64,000 bases of DNA from Lampris incognitus (Eukaryota > Chordata > Actinopteri > Lampriformes > Lampridae): assembly GCF_029633865.1 (NCBI RefSeq), contig NC_079212.1:150272099-150336098 (forward strand), written 5' to 3'. The notes beneath the pieces are model-generated. The model did no database searches. It was not told the DNA's origin and worked only from the letters and a program-made list of their open reading frames with translations. Below are positions 47,801 to 64,000 of the stretch, piece by piece. Each line of letters begins with the position of its first letter. Positions within the stretch are counted from its first letter, which is position 1. The translations under genes were made by a program, and so were the position numbers.

Positions 47801-50800
47801 GTCATGACGTGTGATGTGGATGTTCTCTCTTGTGGAGCCAGGATGTGTGATGCGGATGTTCTCTCTCGTGGAGCCATGATGTGTGATGTGGATGTTCTCT
47901 CTTGTGGAGCCATGATGTCTGATGTGGATGTCCTCTCTTGTGGAGCCAGGATGTGTGATGCGGATGTTCTCTCTCGTGGAGCCATGATGTGTGATGTGGA
48001 TGTTCTCTCTTGTGGAGCCAGGATGTGTGATGTGGATGTTCTCTCTTGTGGACCCAGGATATGTGATGTGGATGTTCTCTCTTGTGGAGCCAGGATGTGT
48101 GATGTGGATATTCTCTCTTGTGGAGTCTTGATGTGTGATGTGGATGTTCTCTCTTGTGGAGCCAGGATGTGTGATGTGGATGTTCTCTCTTGTGGAGTCA
48201 TGATGTGTGATGTGGATGTTCTCACTTGTGGACCCAGGATGTGTGATGTGGATGTTCTCTCTTGTGGAGCCATGATGTGTGATGTGGATGTTCTCTCTTG
48301 TGGAGCAATGATGTGTGATGTGGATGTCCTCTTGGAGCCAGGATGTGTGATGTGGATGTCCTCTTGGAGCCAAGATGTGTGATGTGGATGTCCTCTTGGA
48401 ATCATGATGTGTGATGTGGATGTTCTCTCTTGTGGAGCCATGATGTGTGATGTGGATGTTCTCTCTTGTTGAGCCAGGATGTGTGATGTGGATGTTCTCT
48501 CTTGTGGACCCAGGATATGTGATGTGGATGTTCTCTCTTTTGGAGCCAGGATGTGTGATGCGGATGTTCTCTCTTGTGGAGCCAGGATGTGTGATGTGGA
48601 TGTTCTCTCTTGTTGAGCCAGGATGTGTGATGTGGATGTTCTCTCTTGTGGAGACAGGATGTGTGATGTGGATGTTCTCTCTTGTTGAGTCATGATGTGT
48701 GATTTGGATGTTCTCTCTTGTGGAGCCATGATGTGTGATGTGGATGTTCTCTCTTGTGGAGCCAGGATGTGTGATGTGGATGTTCTCTTGTGGAGCCATG
48801 ATGTGTGATGTGGATGTTCTCTCTTGTGGAGCCAGGATGTGTGATGTGGATGTTCTCTCTTGTGGAGCCATGATGTGTGATGTGGATGTTCTCTCTTGTG
48901 GAGTCATGATGTTTGATGTGGATGTTCTCTCTTGTGGAGACATGATGTGTGATGTGGATGTCCTCTTGGAGACATGATGTGTGATGTGGATGTTCTCTCT
49001 TGTGGAGCCATGATGTGTGATGTGGATGTTCTCTCTTGTGGAGTCATGATGTGTGATGTGGATGTTCTCTCTTGTGGAGACATGATGTGTGATGTGGATG
49101 TTCTCTTGTGGAGTCATGATGTTTGATGTGGATGTTCTCTTGGAGACATAATGTGTGATGTGGATGTCCTCTTGGAGACATGATGTGTGATGTGGATGTT
49201 CTCTCTTGTGGAGCCATGATGTGTCATGTGGATGTTCTCTCTTGTGGAGCCATGATGTGTGATGCGGATGTTCTCTCTTGTGGAGCCATGATGTGTGATG
49301 TGGATGTTCTCTCTTGTGGAGCAATGATGTGTGATGTGGATGTCCTCTTGGAGCCAGGATGTGTGATGTGGATGTCCTCTTGGAGCCAGGATGTGTGATG
49401 TGGATGTCCTCTTGGAGTCATGATGTGTGATGTGGATGTTCTCTCTTGTGGAGCCATGATGTGTGATGTGGATGCTCTCTCTTGTTGAGCCATGATGTGT
49501 GATGTGGATGTTCTCTCTTGTGGAGACACGATGTGTGATGCGGATGTTCTCTCTTTTGGAGCCAGGATGTGTGATGCGGATGTTCTCTCTTGTGGAGTCA
49601 TGACGTGTGATGTGGATGTTCTCTCTTGTGGAGCCAGGATGTGTGATGTGGATGTTCTCTCTTGTGGAGCCATGATGTTTGATGTGGATGTTCTCTCTTG
49701 TGGAGTCATGACGTGTGATGTGGATGTTCTCTCTTTTGGAGCCAGGATGTGTGATGCGGATGTTCTCTCTTGTGGAGTCATGACGTGTGATGTGGATGTT
49801 CTCTCTTTTGGAGCCAGGATGTGTGATGCGGATGTTCTCTCTTGTGGAGCCAGGATGTGTGATGCGGATGTTCTCTCTTGTGGAGTCATGACGTGTGATG
49901 TGGATGTTCTCTCTTGTGGAGCCAGGATGTGTGATGTGGATGTTCTCTCTTGTTGAGCCATGATGTGTGATGTGGATGTTTTCTCTTGTGGAGACATGAT
50001 GTGTGATGTGGATGTTTTCTCTTGTGGAGACATGATGTGTGATGTGGATGTTCTCTCTTGTGGAGCCATGATGTGTGATGCGGATGTTCTCTTGGAGACA
50101 TGATGTGTGATGTGGATGTCCTCTTGGAGACATGATGTGTGATGTGGATGTTCTCTCTTGTGGAGCCATGATGTGTGATGTGGATGTTCTCTCTTGTGGA
50201 CCCAGGATATGTGATGTGGATGTTCTCTCTTGTGGACCCAGGATATGTGATGTGGATGTTCTCTCTTGTGGAGCCATGATGTGTGATGTGGATGTTCTCT
50301 CTTGTGGAGCAATGATGTGTGATGTGGATGTCCTCTTGGAGCCAGGATGTGTGATGTGGATGTCCTTTTGGAGCCAGGATGTGTGATGTGGATGTCCTCT
50401 TGGAATCATGATATGTGATGTGGATGTTCTCTCTTGTGGAGCCATGATGTGTGATGTGGATGTTCTCTCTTGTTGAGCCAGGATGTGTGATGTGGATGTT
50501 CTCTCTTGTGGAGACATGATGTGTGATGTGGATGTTCTCTCTTGTGGAGCCAGGATGTGTGATGCGGATGTTCTCTTGGAGACATGATGTGTGATGTGGA
50601 TGTCTTCTTGGAGACATGATGTGTGATGTGGATGTTCTCTCTTGTGGAGCCATGATGTGTGATGTGGATGTTCTCTCTTGTGGAGCCACGATGTGTGATG
50701 CGGATGTTCTCTCTTGTGGAGCCATGATGTGTGATGTGGATGTTCTCTCTTGTGGAGCAATGATGTGTGATGTGGATGTCCTCTTGGAGCCAGGATGTGT

Positions 50801-53342
50801 GATGTGGATGTCCTCTTGGAGCCAGGATGTGTGATGTGGATGTCCTCTTGGAATCATGATGTGTGATGTGGATGTTCTCTCTTGTGGAGCCATGATGTGT
50901 GATGTGGATGTTCTCTCTTGTTGAGCCAGGATGTGTGATGTGGATGTTCTCTCTTGTGGACCCAGGATATGTGATGTGGATGTTCTCTCTTTTGGAGCCA
51001 GGATGTGTGATGCGGATGTTCTCTCTTGTGGAGCCAGGATGTGTGATGTGGATGTTCTCTCTTGTTGAGCCAGGATGTGTGATGTGGATGTTCTCTCTTG
51101 TGGAGACAGGATGTGTGATGCGGATGTTCTCTCTTGTGGAGCCATGATGTGTGATGTGGATGTTCTCTCTTGTGGAGCCATGATGTGTGATGTGGATGTT
51201 CTCTCTTGTGGAGCCAGGATGTGTGATGTGGATGTTCTCTCTTGTGGAGCCGTGATGTGTGATGTGGATGTTCTCTCTTGTGGGGCCATGATGTGTGATG
51301 TGGATGTTCTCTCTTGTGGAGCCGTGATGTATGATATGGATGTCCTCTTGAAGCCATGATGTGTGATGTGGATGTTCTCTCTTGTGGAGCCATGATGTGT
51401 GATGTGGATGTTCTCTCTTGTGGAGCCATGATGTGTGATGTGGATGTTCTCTTGGAGTCATGATGTGTGATGTGGATGTTCTCTCTTGTGGAGCCGTGAT
51501 GTGTGATGTGGATGTTCTCTCTTGTGGAGCCATGATGTGTGATGTGGATGTCCTCTTGGAGTCATGATGTGTGATGTGGATGTTCTCTCTTGTGGAGCCA
51601 TGATGTGTGATGTGGATGTTCTCTCTTGTTGAGCCAGGATGTGTGATGTGGATGTTCTCTCTTGTGGAGCCATGATGTGTGATGTGGATGTCCTCTCTTG
51701 TGGAGCCAGGATGTGTGATGCGGATGTTCTCTCTCGTGGAGCCATGATGTGTGATGTGGATGTTCTCTCTTGTGGAGCCAGGATGTGTGATGCGGATGTT
51801 CTCTTGGAGACATGATGTGTGATGTGGATGTCCTCTTGGAGACATGATGTGTGATGTGGATGTTCTCTCTTGTGGAGCCATGATGTGTGATGTGGATGTT
51901 CTCTCTTGTGGAGCCATGATGTGTGATGCGGATGTTCTCTCTTGTGGAGCCATGATGTGTGATGTGGATGTTTTTCTCTTGTGGGGCAATGATGTGTGAT
52001 GTGGATGTCCTCTTGGAGCCAGGATGTGTGATGTGGATGTCCCCTTGGAATCATGATGTGTGATGTGGATGTTCTCTCTTGTGGAGCCATGATGTGTGAT
52101 GTGGATGTTCTCTCTTGTGGAGCCATGATGTGTGATGTGGATGTTCTCTCTTTTGGAGCCAGGATGTGTGATGCGGATGTTCTCTCTTGTGGAGCCAGGG
52201 TGTGTGATGCGGATGTTCTCTCTTGTGGAGTCATGACGTGTGATGTGGATGTTCTCTCTTCTGGAGCCAGGATGTGTGATGTGGATGTTCTCTCTTGTTG
52301 AGCCAGGATGTGTGATGTGGATATTCTCTCTTGTGGAGACAGGATGTGTGATGCGGATGTTCTCTCTTGTGGACCCATGATGTGTGATGTGGATGTTCTC
52401 TCTTGTGGAGCCATGATTTGTGATGTGGATGTTCTCTCTTGTGGAGCCATGATGTGTGATGTGGATGTTCTCTTGGAGTCATGATGTGTGATGTGGATGT
52501 TCTCTCTTGTGGAGCCGTGATGTGTGATGTGGATGTTCTCTCTTGTGGAGCCATGATGTGTGATGTGGATGTCCTCTTGGAGTCATGATGTGTGATGTGG
52601 ATGTTCTCTCTTGTGGAGCCATGATGTATGATGTGGATGTCCTCTTGGACCCAGGATGTGTGATGTGGATGTCCTCTTGGAGCCAGGATGTGTGATGCGG
52701 ATGTCCTCTTGGAGTCATGATGTGTGATGTGGATGTTCTCTCTTGTGGAGCCAGGATGTGTGATGTGGATGTTCTCTCTTGTGGAGCCATGATATGTGAT
52801 GTGGATGTCCTGTTGGAGCCAGGATGTGTGATGTGGATGTCCTCTTGGAGCCAGGATGTGTGATGTGGATGTCCTCTTGGAGCCAGGATGTGTGATGTGG
52901 ATGTCCTCTTGGAGTCATGATGTGTGATGTGGATGTCCTCTTTTGTGGAGCCATGATGTGTGATGTGGATTTTCTCTCTTGTGGAGCCAGGATGTGTGAT
53001 GTGGATGAGGATGTGTGATGTGGATGTTTTTTCTTGTGGAGCCATGATGTGTGATGTGGATGTTCTCTCTTGTGGAGCCAGGATGTGTGATGTGGATGTT
53101 CTCTCTTGTGGAGCCATGATGTGTGATGTGGATGTTTTTTCTTGTGGAGCCATGATGTGTGATGTGGATGTTCTCTCTTGAGGAGCCAGGATGTGTGATG
53201 TGGATGTTCTCTCTTGTGGAGCCATGATGTGTGATGTGGATGTTCTCTCTTGAGGAGCCAGGATGTGTGATGTGGATGTTCTCTCTTGTGGAGCCATGAT
53301 GTGTGATGTGGATGTTTTTTCTTGTGGAGCCATGATGTGTGC
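44826..53342. repeat. 36-bp minisatellite, 8.5 kb, over 230 copies
   Basis: Unit gatgtgtgatgtggatgttc followed by tctcttgtggagccat (36 bp, 12 codons), with variants tctcgtgg, cccagg, gtcatg, gacatg, and a shortened 'gtcctcttggagc' unit of about 29-30 bp that interrupts the frame. The dominant period is a multiple of three, so forward (MCDVDVLSCGA) and reverse (APQERTSTSHI) frames stay open for up to 809 codons. Longer blocks are duplicated: the triple short-unit block recurs at about 46.68, 46.88, 48.33, 49.34, 50.33 and 50.78 kb. Not protein coding. Confidence 0.96.
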
Positions 53343-53483
53343 TTGGTTCACTCTGGTGTCCATGCTCCGGTCCGAAGCTGCCTCAGAGGAGAGAACATCT
53401 GCCTCCATAACATCATGTAGACATAGTCCTTCTCAACAGCCACTGGTCTTGTGGACTTTGCTCCATGAGATGTTAAACTTAAA

Positions 53484-54141
53484 CTACCGTTCAAAAGTTT
53501 GGGATCACCCAAACAATTTTGTGTTTTCCATGAAAAGTCACACTTATTCACCACCATATGTTGTGAAATGAATAGAAAATAGAGTCAAGACATTGACAAG
53601 GTTAGAAATAATGATTTGTATTTGAAATAAGATTTTTTTTACATCAAACTTTGCTTTCGTCAAAGAATCCTCCATTTGCAGCAATTACAGCATTGCAGAC
53701 CTTTGGCATTCTAGCTGTTAATTTGTTGAGGTAATCTGGAGAAATTGCACCCCACGCTTCCAGAAGCAGCTCCCACAAGTTGGATTGGTTGGATGGGCAC
53801 TTCTTTGAGCAGATTGAGTTTCTGGAGCATCACATTTGTGGGGTCAATTAAACGCTCAAAATGGCCAGAAAAAGAGAACTTTCATCTGAAACTCGACAGT
53901 CTATTCTTGTTCTTAGAAATGAAGGCTATTCCATGCGAGAAATTGCTAAGAAATTGAAGATTTCCTACACCGGTGTGTACTACTCCCTTCAGAGGACAGC
54001 ACAAACGGGCTCTAACCAGAGTAGAAAAAGAAGTGGGAGGCCGCGTTGCACAACTGAGCAAGAAGATAAGTACATTAGAGTCTCTAGTTTGAGAAACAGA
54101 CGCCTCACAGGTCCCCAACTGGCATCTTCATTAAATAGTAC
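53484..54141 (+). mobile_element. Tc1-like DNA transposon, 5' remnant
   Basis: Begins with a terminal-type sequence ctaccgttcaaaagtttggg, followed by about 375 bp of leader. The N-terminal part of a Tc1-family transposase frame then starts at 53861. The element is truncated at about 54141. No right terminal repeat is present. It sits about 0.25 kb upstream of the first cnbp coding exon, within the candidate first intron. Confidence 0.8.
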
Positions 54142-54148
54142 CTGTTAG
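53861..54148 (+). pseudogene. Tc1-like transposase, N-terminal fragment
   Basis: A 95-codon frame begins MARKRELSSETRQSILVLRN. It contains the paired-type helix-turn-helix segment typical of Tc1 transposases (residues about 5-45, including YSMREIAKKLKISYTGVYY) and the linker motif KRSGRPR (residues about 56-62) before a second HTH. It stops at a TAG created where foreign sequence joins. The catalytic DDE domain, roughly the C-terminal two thirds of the usual ~340 residues, is absent, so it cannot be active. Confidence 0.85.
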
Positions 54149-54189
54149 AGCCTGTTTGTGCTGTCCTCTGAAGGGAGTAGTACAAACCG
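54142..54189 (-). repeat. inverted copy of a Tc1 transposase segment
   Basis: This 48-bp stretch is the reverse complement, with a few mismatches, of 53971-54018 (the part coding GVYYSLQRTAQTGSNQ). The two arms are about 125 bp apart. It may mark the junction of a rearrangement that truncated the element, or a second inverted Tc1 fragment. Confidence 0.8.
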
Positions 54190-54373
54190 TCGTACACGCG
54201 GGCAAAAACTGTTTACGGAGAAAAGTTGGCAGATTTCAGCTTTAAACTACAATAACCAACCCCTCCGGTCAGCTCTTCTGGCCCCGTGTTTCACCTGGCT
54301 GTCTGTGATAACTAGTGTGTCTGTTCTACATGCCGGAGTGACAAGAGCTGCTGCCTAACTTGTGTGTGTCCAG

Positions 54374-54405
54374 GTGTAGTAGGGTGTCCAGTCGTCATTG
54401 TGGTG
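54374..54405 (+). other. cnbp: cnbp exon 2, 5'UTR part
   Basis: Short leader between the proposed acceptor AG (54372-54373, preceded by a branch-point-like ctaac at 54354-54358 and a T/G-rich tract) and the ATG at 54406. A second possible acceptor AG at 54390-54391 would shorten it by 18 bp. The ATG is preceded by 'tggtg', an adequate vertebrate start context with G at -1 but no purine at -3. Confidence 0.6.
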
Positions 54406-61459
<7,054 letters not shown>

Positions 61460-62002
61460 ACCATACCCCCACCCCACCCCCACCCGCTCTCATTCATGCT
61501 GTTCTTTCTTTTTTTTCTTCAATTTTCTCTTTTCCTCCTTTTTCATTGGTCCAGAGGCCTGCCTGTCAGCCTTGGACCAGCCAGTCAGAGCAGATGGAAG
61601 GAGGCAAGGGGGTGGACACTTAAAAACAAAACAATGTTCTTTGTTCTGCATTTATAAAATGAAACCGGAGTTTGTGTTTTTAGTTTGGTCTTGTCGTCAT
61701 GATGTATAAAGCTTTGTTTAAGAGCCCCCTCTGCCCAGCCGTTTGGCTGGGAGAGTACAGTGAATTGTTAAGCCCCTCCCACTGACTATAAAGGGGCGGG
61801 ATCACAAGAGGAGGGGCACAAAAGTAAGTGATGGAAGTTTTTATCTTCCAATAAGCTGATTAACTTTATTTTTTGCCTTTTTTTCGGGACAAAATGGAGT
61901 TTGTCTGAGAGAGATCTGGTCGGCCTGCCTCCTGGCTGGCTGGCAGCAGCCAGTCACTTTGAAGGATGACCAGTCTGTCGTCACACTAAGAACAAGCCAG
62001 CC

Positions 62003-62008
62003 AATAAA
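62003..62008 (+). terminator. cnbp: candidate cnbp poly(A) signal
   Basis: First exact AATAAA after the stop codon, about 545 nt downstream. Alternatives are at 62271 and 62413. Confidence 0.4.
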
Positions 62009-62270
62009 AGCAGGTCACAGTAGATGGTTTGACAAACTTAAAGGTTGATATTAATTCATATCTTAAAGGTGCATTTTGTTTTTGTACAGTTCAGCCGATG
62101 GTGTCTCAGTGCAGCTCATGGTAAAACTCAAAGTTTGGAGAGTTTATAGCTGTCCAGTGCTGTGGAGTCTGGACGCAGAGCAGGGCAGACTGGCAGACCA
62201 GAAAAGACAAAAAAGTTAATACAAAAACAATTTTAAGTTTGGATAAAGAAGAATGTTTTGACAAAAAAAA

Positions 62271-62276
62271 AATAAA
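62271..62276 (+). terminator. cnbp: alternative cnbp poly(A) signal
   Basis: Exact AATAAA in an A-rich run about 810 nt downstream of the stop. It could be the distal signal of two alternative 3' ends. Confidence 0.3.
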
Positions 62277-62529
62277 ATAAAAAAAAATCAAAGTGTTATT
62301 TTTGTACAATATATCACTTAGAACTACTGTAAAAATCTCCTTTTGCTTGTACTGGGTCTTAACGGTAGGGGCAAGCTGCAGACTAGAGGGTAGAGCTGAA
62401 TTTAAACCTGACAATAAACGTGGAGGCGACGGGGACTGGACTGGAGCTGCTTCCTCTGCTGTCTTTATTCCTGCAAACACAAGAGTCTCCCAAATGATGT
62501 TTTCCAGCCCATAGAACGGCCGAGCAGGT

Positions 62530-63089
62530 AAATAATGATAATAATTACAATAATGATGATAATAATAATGATAATAATAATGCTAACGATAATGATAATA
62601 ATAATAATGATAATAATATAACAATAATAATGATAATAATGCTAATGATAATAATAATGATGATGATAAAGCTAATGACAATTATAATAATAATATAATG
62701 CTAATGGTAATATAATATAATATGATAATAATGCTAATGATAACAATAATGATGATGACAATAATGCTAATGACAATAATAATAATAATATGATAATGGT
62801 AATGATAATAATAACAATGCTAATGGTAATAATATAATAATAATATAATATTAATGATAATGCTAATATAATAATGATAACGGTAATGATAATATAATAG
62901 TAATGATAATGATAATGATATTGCTACTAATAATAACGATAATGATAATATAACGATAATGACAACAATGATAATAATGATAATAATAATGAGAATACTA
63001 TAATGAGAATAATAATAGTAATGATAATAATGCTAATGATAATAATGATAAAAATGGTAATAAAAATAATGATAATAATGATAATCATC
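62530..63089. repeat. (AAT/GAT/GCT)-rich simple repeat
   Basis: About 560 bp of irregular ATA/ATG triplets with 'gctaatgataat' modules. No long homogeneous run remains, so it looks like an old, degenerated trinucleotide array. Reverse-strand frames are Ile/Tyr-rich artefacts. Confidence 0.9.
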
Positions 63090-63507
63090 GACAGGTGGTA
63101 ACTGATGAGACCAGCTACGGATAAATGAACACACATTTGTGGGGTGCATCGTGTCTGCTTGACCGCTGTGTTCACTGTAATTCTGTAAAAATTGGAGATC
63201 TGGTGGAGTCAAATAAGAGATTGTATACATAATTTTGCTGATCTCTGATTCACCACCTTGCTGAGTCTGGGTCGGACCGGATGTCTACTACTCAAGTTTA
63301 CTGAGTAATTTAGTCTTGGACACTCCACATAAAAATATTTTAAGGAAAAATATCTGAAAATAGGAACATCCTGTATTAAGTAGTATTAAGTAGTAAGTAT
63401 TGAGTAAAGGCCTTCATTGATATGTTACAGTGAAGCTACAGGTACCGTGGAGAGCTCAACAGTCATAAAGCCACAGCTACATGTCAAGTGTTACTAGTTA
63501 CCTGCAC
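63090..63507. other. unrecognised flank
   Basis: About 420 bp with no gene or recognisable repeat. Confidence 0.5.
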
Positions 63508-63683
63508 ACCAGTAGTACCACAATAACAACACCAGTAGTACCACAGCAACACCATTATTACCACAATAACAACACCAGTAGTACCACAACAACACCATTA
63601 TTACCACAATAACAACACCAGTAGTACCACAACAACACCATTATTACCACAATAACAACACCAGTAGTACCACAACAACACCA
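63508..63683. repeat. 43-bp minisatellite, about 4 copies
   Basis: Unit accagtagtaccacaacaac followed by accattattaccacaataac and aac (43 bp), starting near 63508, 63574 and 63617. The first copies are irregular. Confidence 0.9.
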
Positions 63684-64000
63684 GTGTTTGAGCTAGTGGT
63701 GAGTAAAAACGAGGCATACTCCAAGTTAACAGTTAATGGGCTTTAGTGTTGAACTGCAAGTATCAACAATACAGAGATAAACTGACGCACGCAGGGGACT
63801 GCGTGCCTTACGTGACATTGACTACAGCTAACATCCACTGGGTGCTGCTATAATACCACCTGTAACAGCTCCCTTTCCTTTAAGTAAACAAACCACTTCT
63901 TGAAATAAAACTTGTGAACTTCACCCAAGACATGGTCATGTCTAGATCTCAAAAACAATTAAACAACCCGTCTATCTTTCCCCTCCCCCCTTCCCTTCAG
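63684..64000. other. unrecognised 3' end of window
   Basis: About 320 bp ending in a C/T-rich stretch (tctttcccctccccccttcc then cttcag). The final CAG could be a splice acceptor of a downstream + strand exon, but the exon would lie outside the window. Confidence 0.35.

Larger units (their letters stand above)
61460..62529 (+). other. cnbp: cnbp 3'UTR and downstream flank
   Basis: Non-repetitive sequence after the stop, with short T- and A-rich runs. A tight GC stem (cccagcc, loop gttt, ggctggg) lies at 61734-61751. AATAAA hexamers in the sense direction occur at 62003-62008, 62271-62276 and 62413-62418; the first would give a 3'UTR of about 560 nt, the second about 830 nt. The A-rich run at 62262-62288 near the second may be part of the signal region. 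The true end is not determined. A 'ctataaaggggcggg' near 61786-61800 is probably coincidental. Confidence 0.6.

Noticed and set aside
44739-53408. Forward and reverse frames of up to 809 codons (MCDVDVLSCGA / ERTSTSHI / ENIHITH repeats)
   Set aside because: Period-36 repeat with no stop; pure array translation on both strands.
61770-61810. 'ctataaaggggcggg' looked like a TATA box plus GC box
   Set aside because: It lies in the cnbp 3'UTR with no downstream exon or start; more likely chance.

Overview
This window is vertebrate genomic DNA, almost certainly from a teleost fish. It holds one complete recognisable gene, cnbp (CCHC zinc-knuckle nucleic-acid-binding protein, also called ZNF9), on the + strand. 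Its four coding exons lie at 54406-54508, 54821-54886, 59049-59247 and 61342-61459. They join in phase with GT-AG introns to give a 161-residue protein with seven CX2CX4HX4C knuckles and an RG-rich linker. The teleost assignment rests on Tc1-type transposons, an RTE-like LINE remnant, fish-type dispersed repeats and the fish-like Cnbp sequence.

Layout. 1-491 is a minisatellite. 658-826 is the terminal coding exon of an upstream + strand gene I cannot name, with a 3'UTR to about 2.06 kb. 2.9-9.66 kb is a run of unrelated tandem arrays (37 bp, 15 bp, G-run ~36 bp, purine-rich, 12 bp). 9.7-10.5 kb is a CpG-rich promoter-like island with a consensus splice donor at 10090/10091, the best candidate for the cnbp promoter and non-coding exon 1. 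10.09-54.37 kb is then the candidate first intron, about 44 kb. By my estimate close to nine tenths of it is tandem repeat: an AT-rich ~42 bp array, a 22/23 bp TGTAC array, a 56 bp array (5.5 kb), a 27 bp array, a 30/31 bp array (16.4 kb), a 67 bp array, a 20 bp array, a 9/12 bp array and a 36 bp array (8.5 kb). 54.4-61.5 kb carries the coding exons. Intron 3 (4.2 kb) has an RTE-like LINE fragment, AT and TATC microsatellites, a nearly intact Tc1 element and a hairpin repeat. Intron 4 (2.1 kb) has a 29 bp minisatellite, a dispersed repeat and a 536 bp C/T-rich array that runs straight into the last splice acceptor. 61.46-62.5 kb is 3'UTR and flank. 62.53-64 kb is simple repeat and unrecognised sequence.

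The most notable point is the setting. Human CNBP intron 1 is where the CCTG expansion of myotonic dystrophy type 2 arises. Here the presumed same intron has grown to about 44 kb from at least nine different, non-CCTG tandem arrays, several with higher-order structure. Other oddities are a perfect 25-bp-arm palindrome with a 1-nt centre (13286-13336) and a ~560-nt AG-free tract before the last exon. Nearly all long open frames in the window are stop-free readings of tandem repeats and are not genes.
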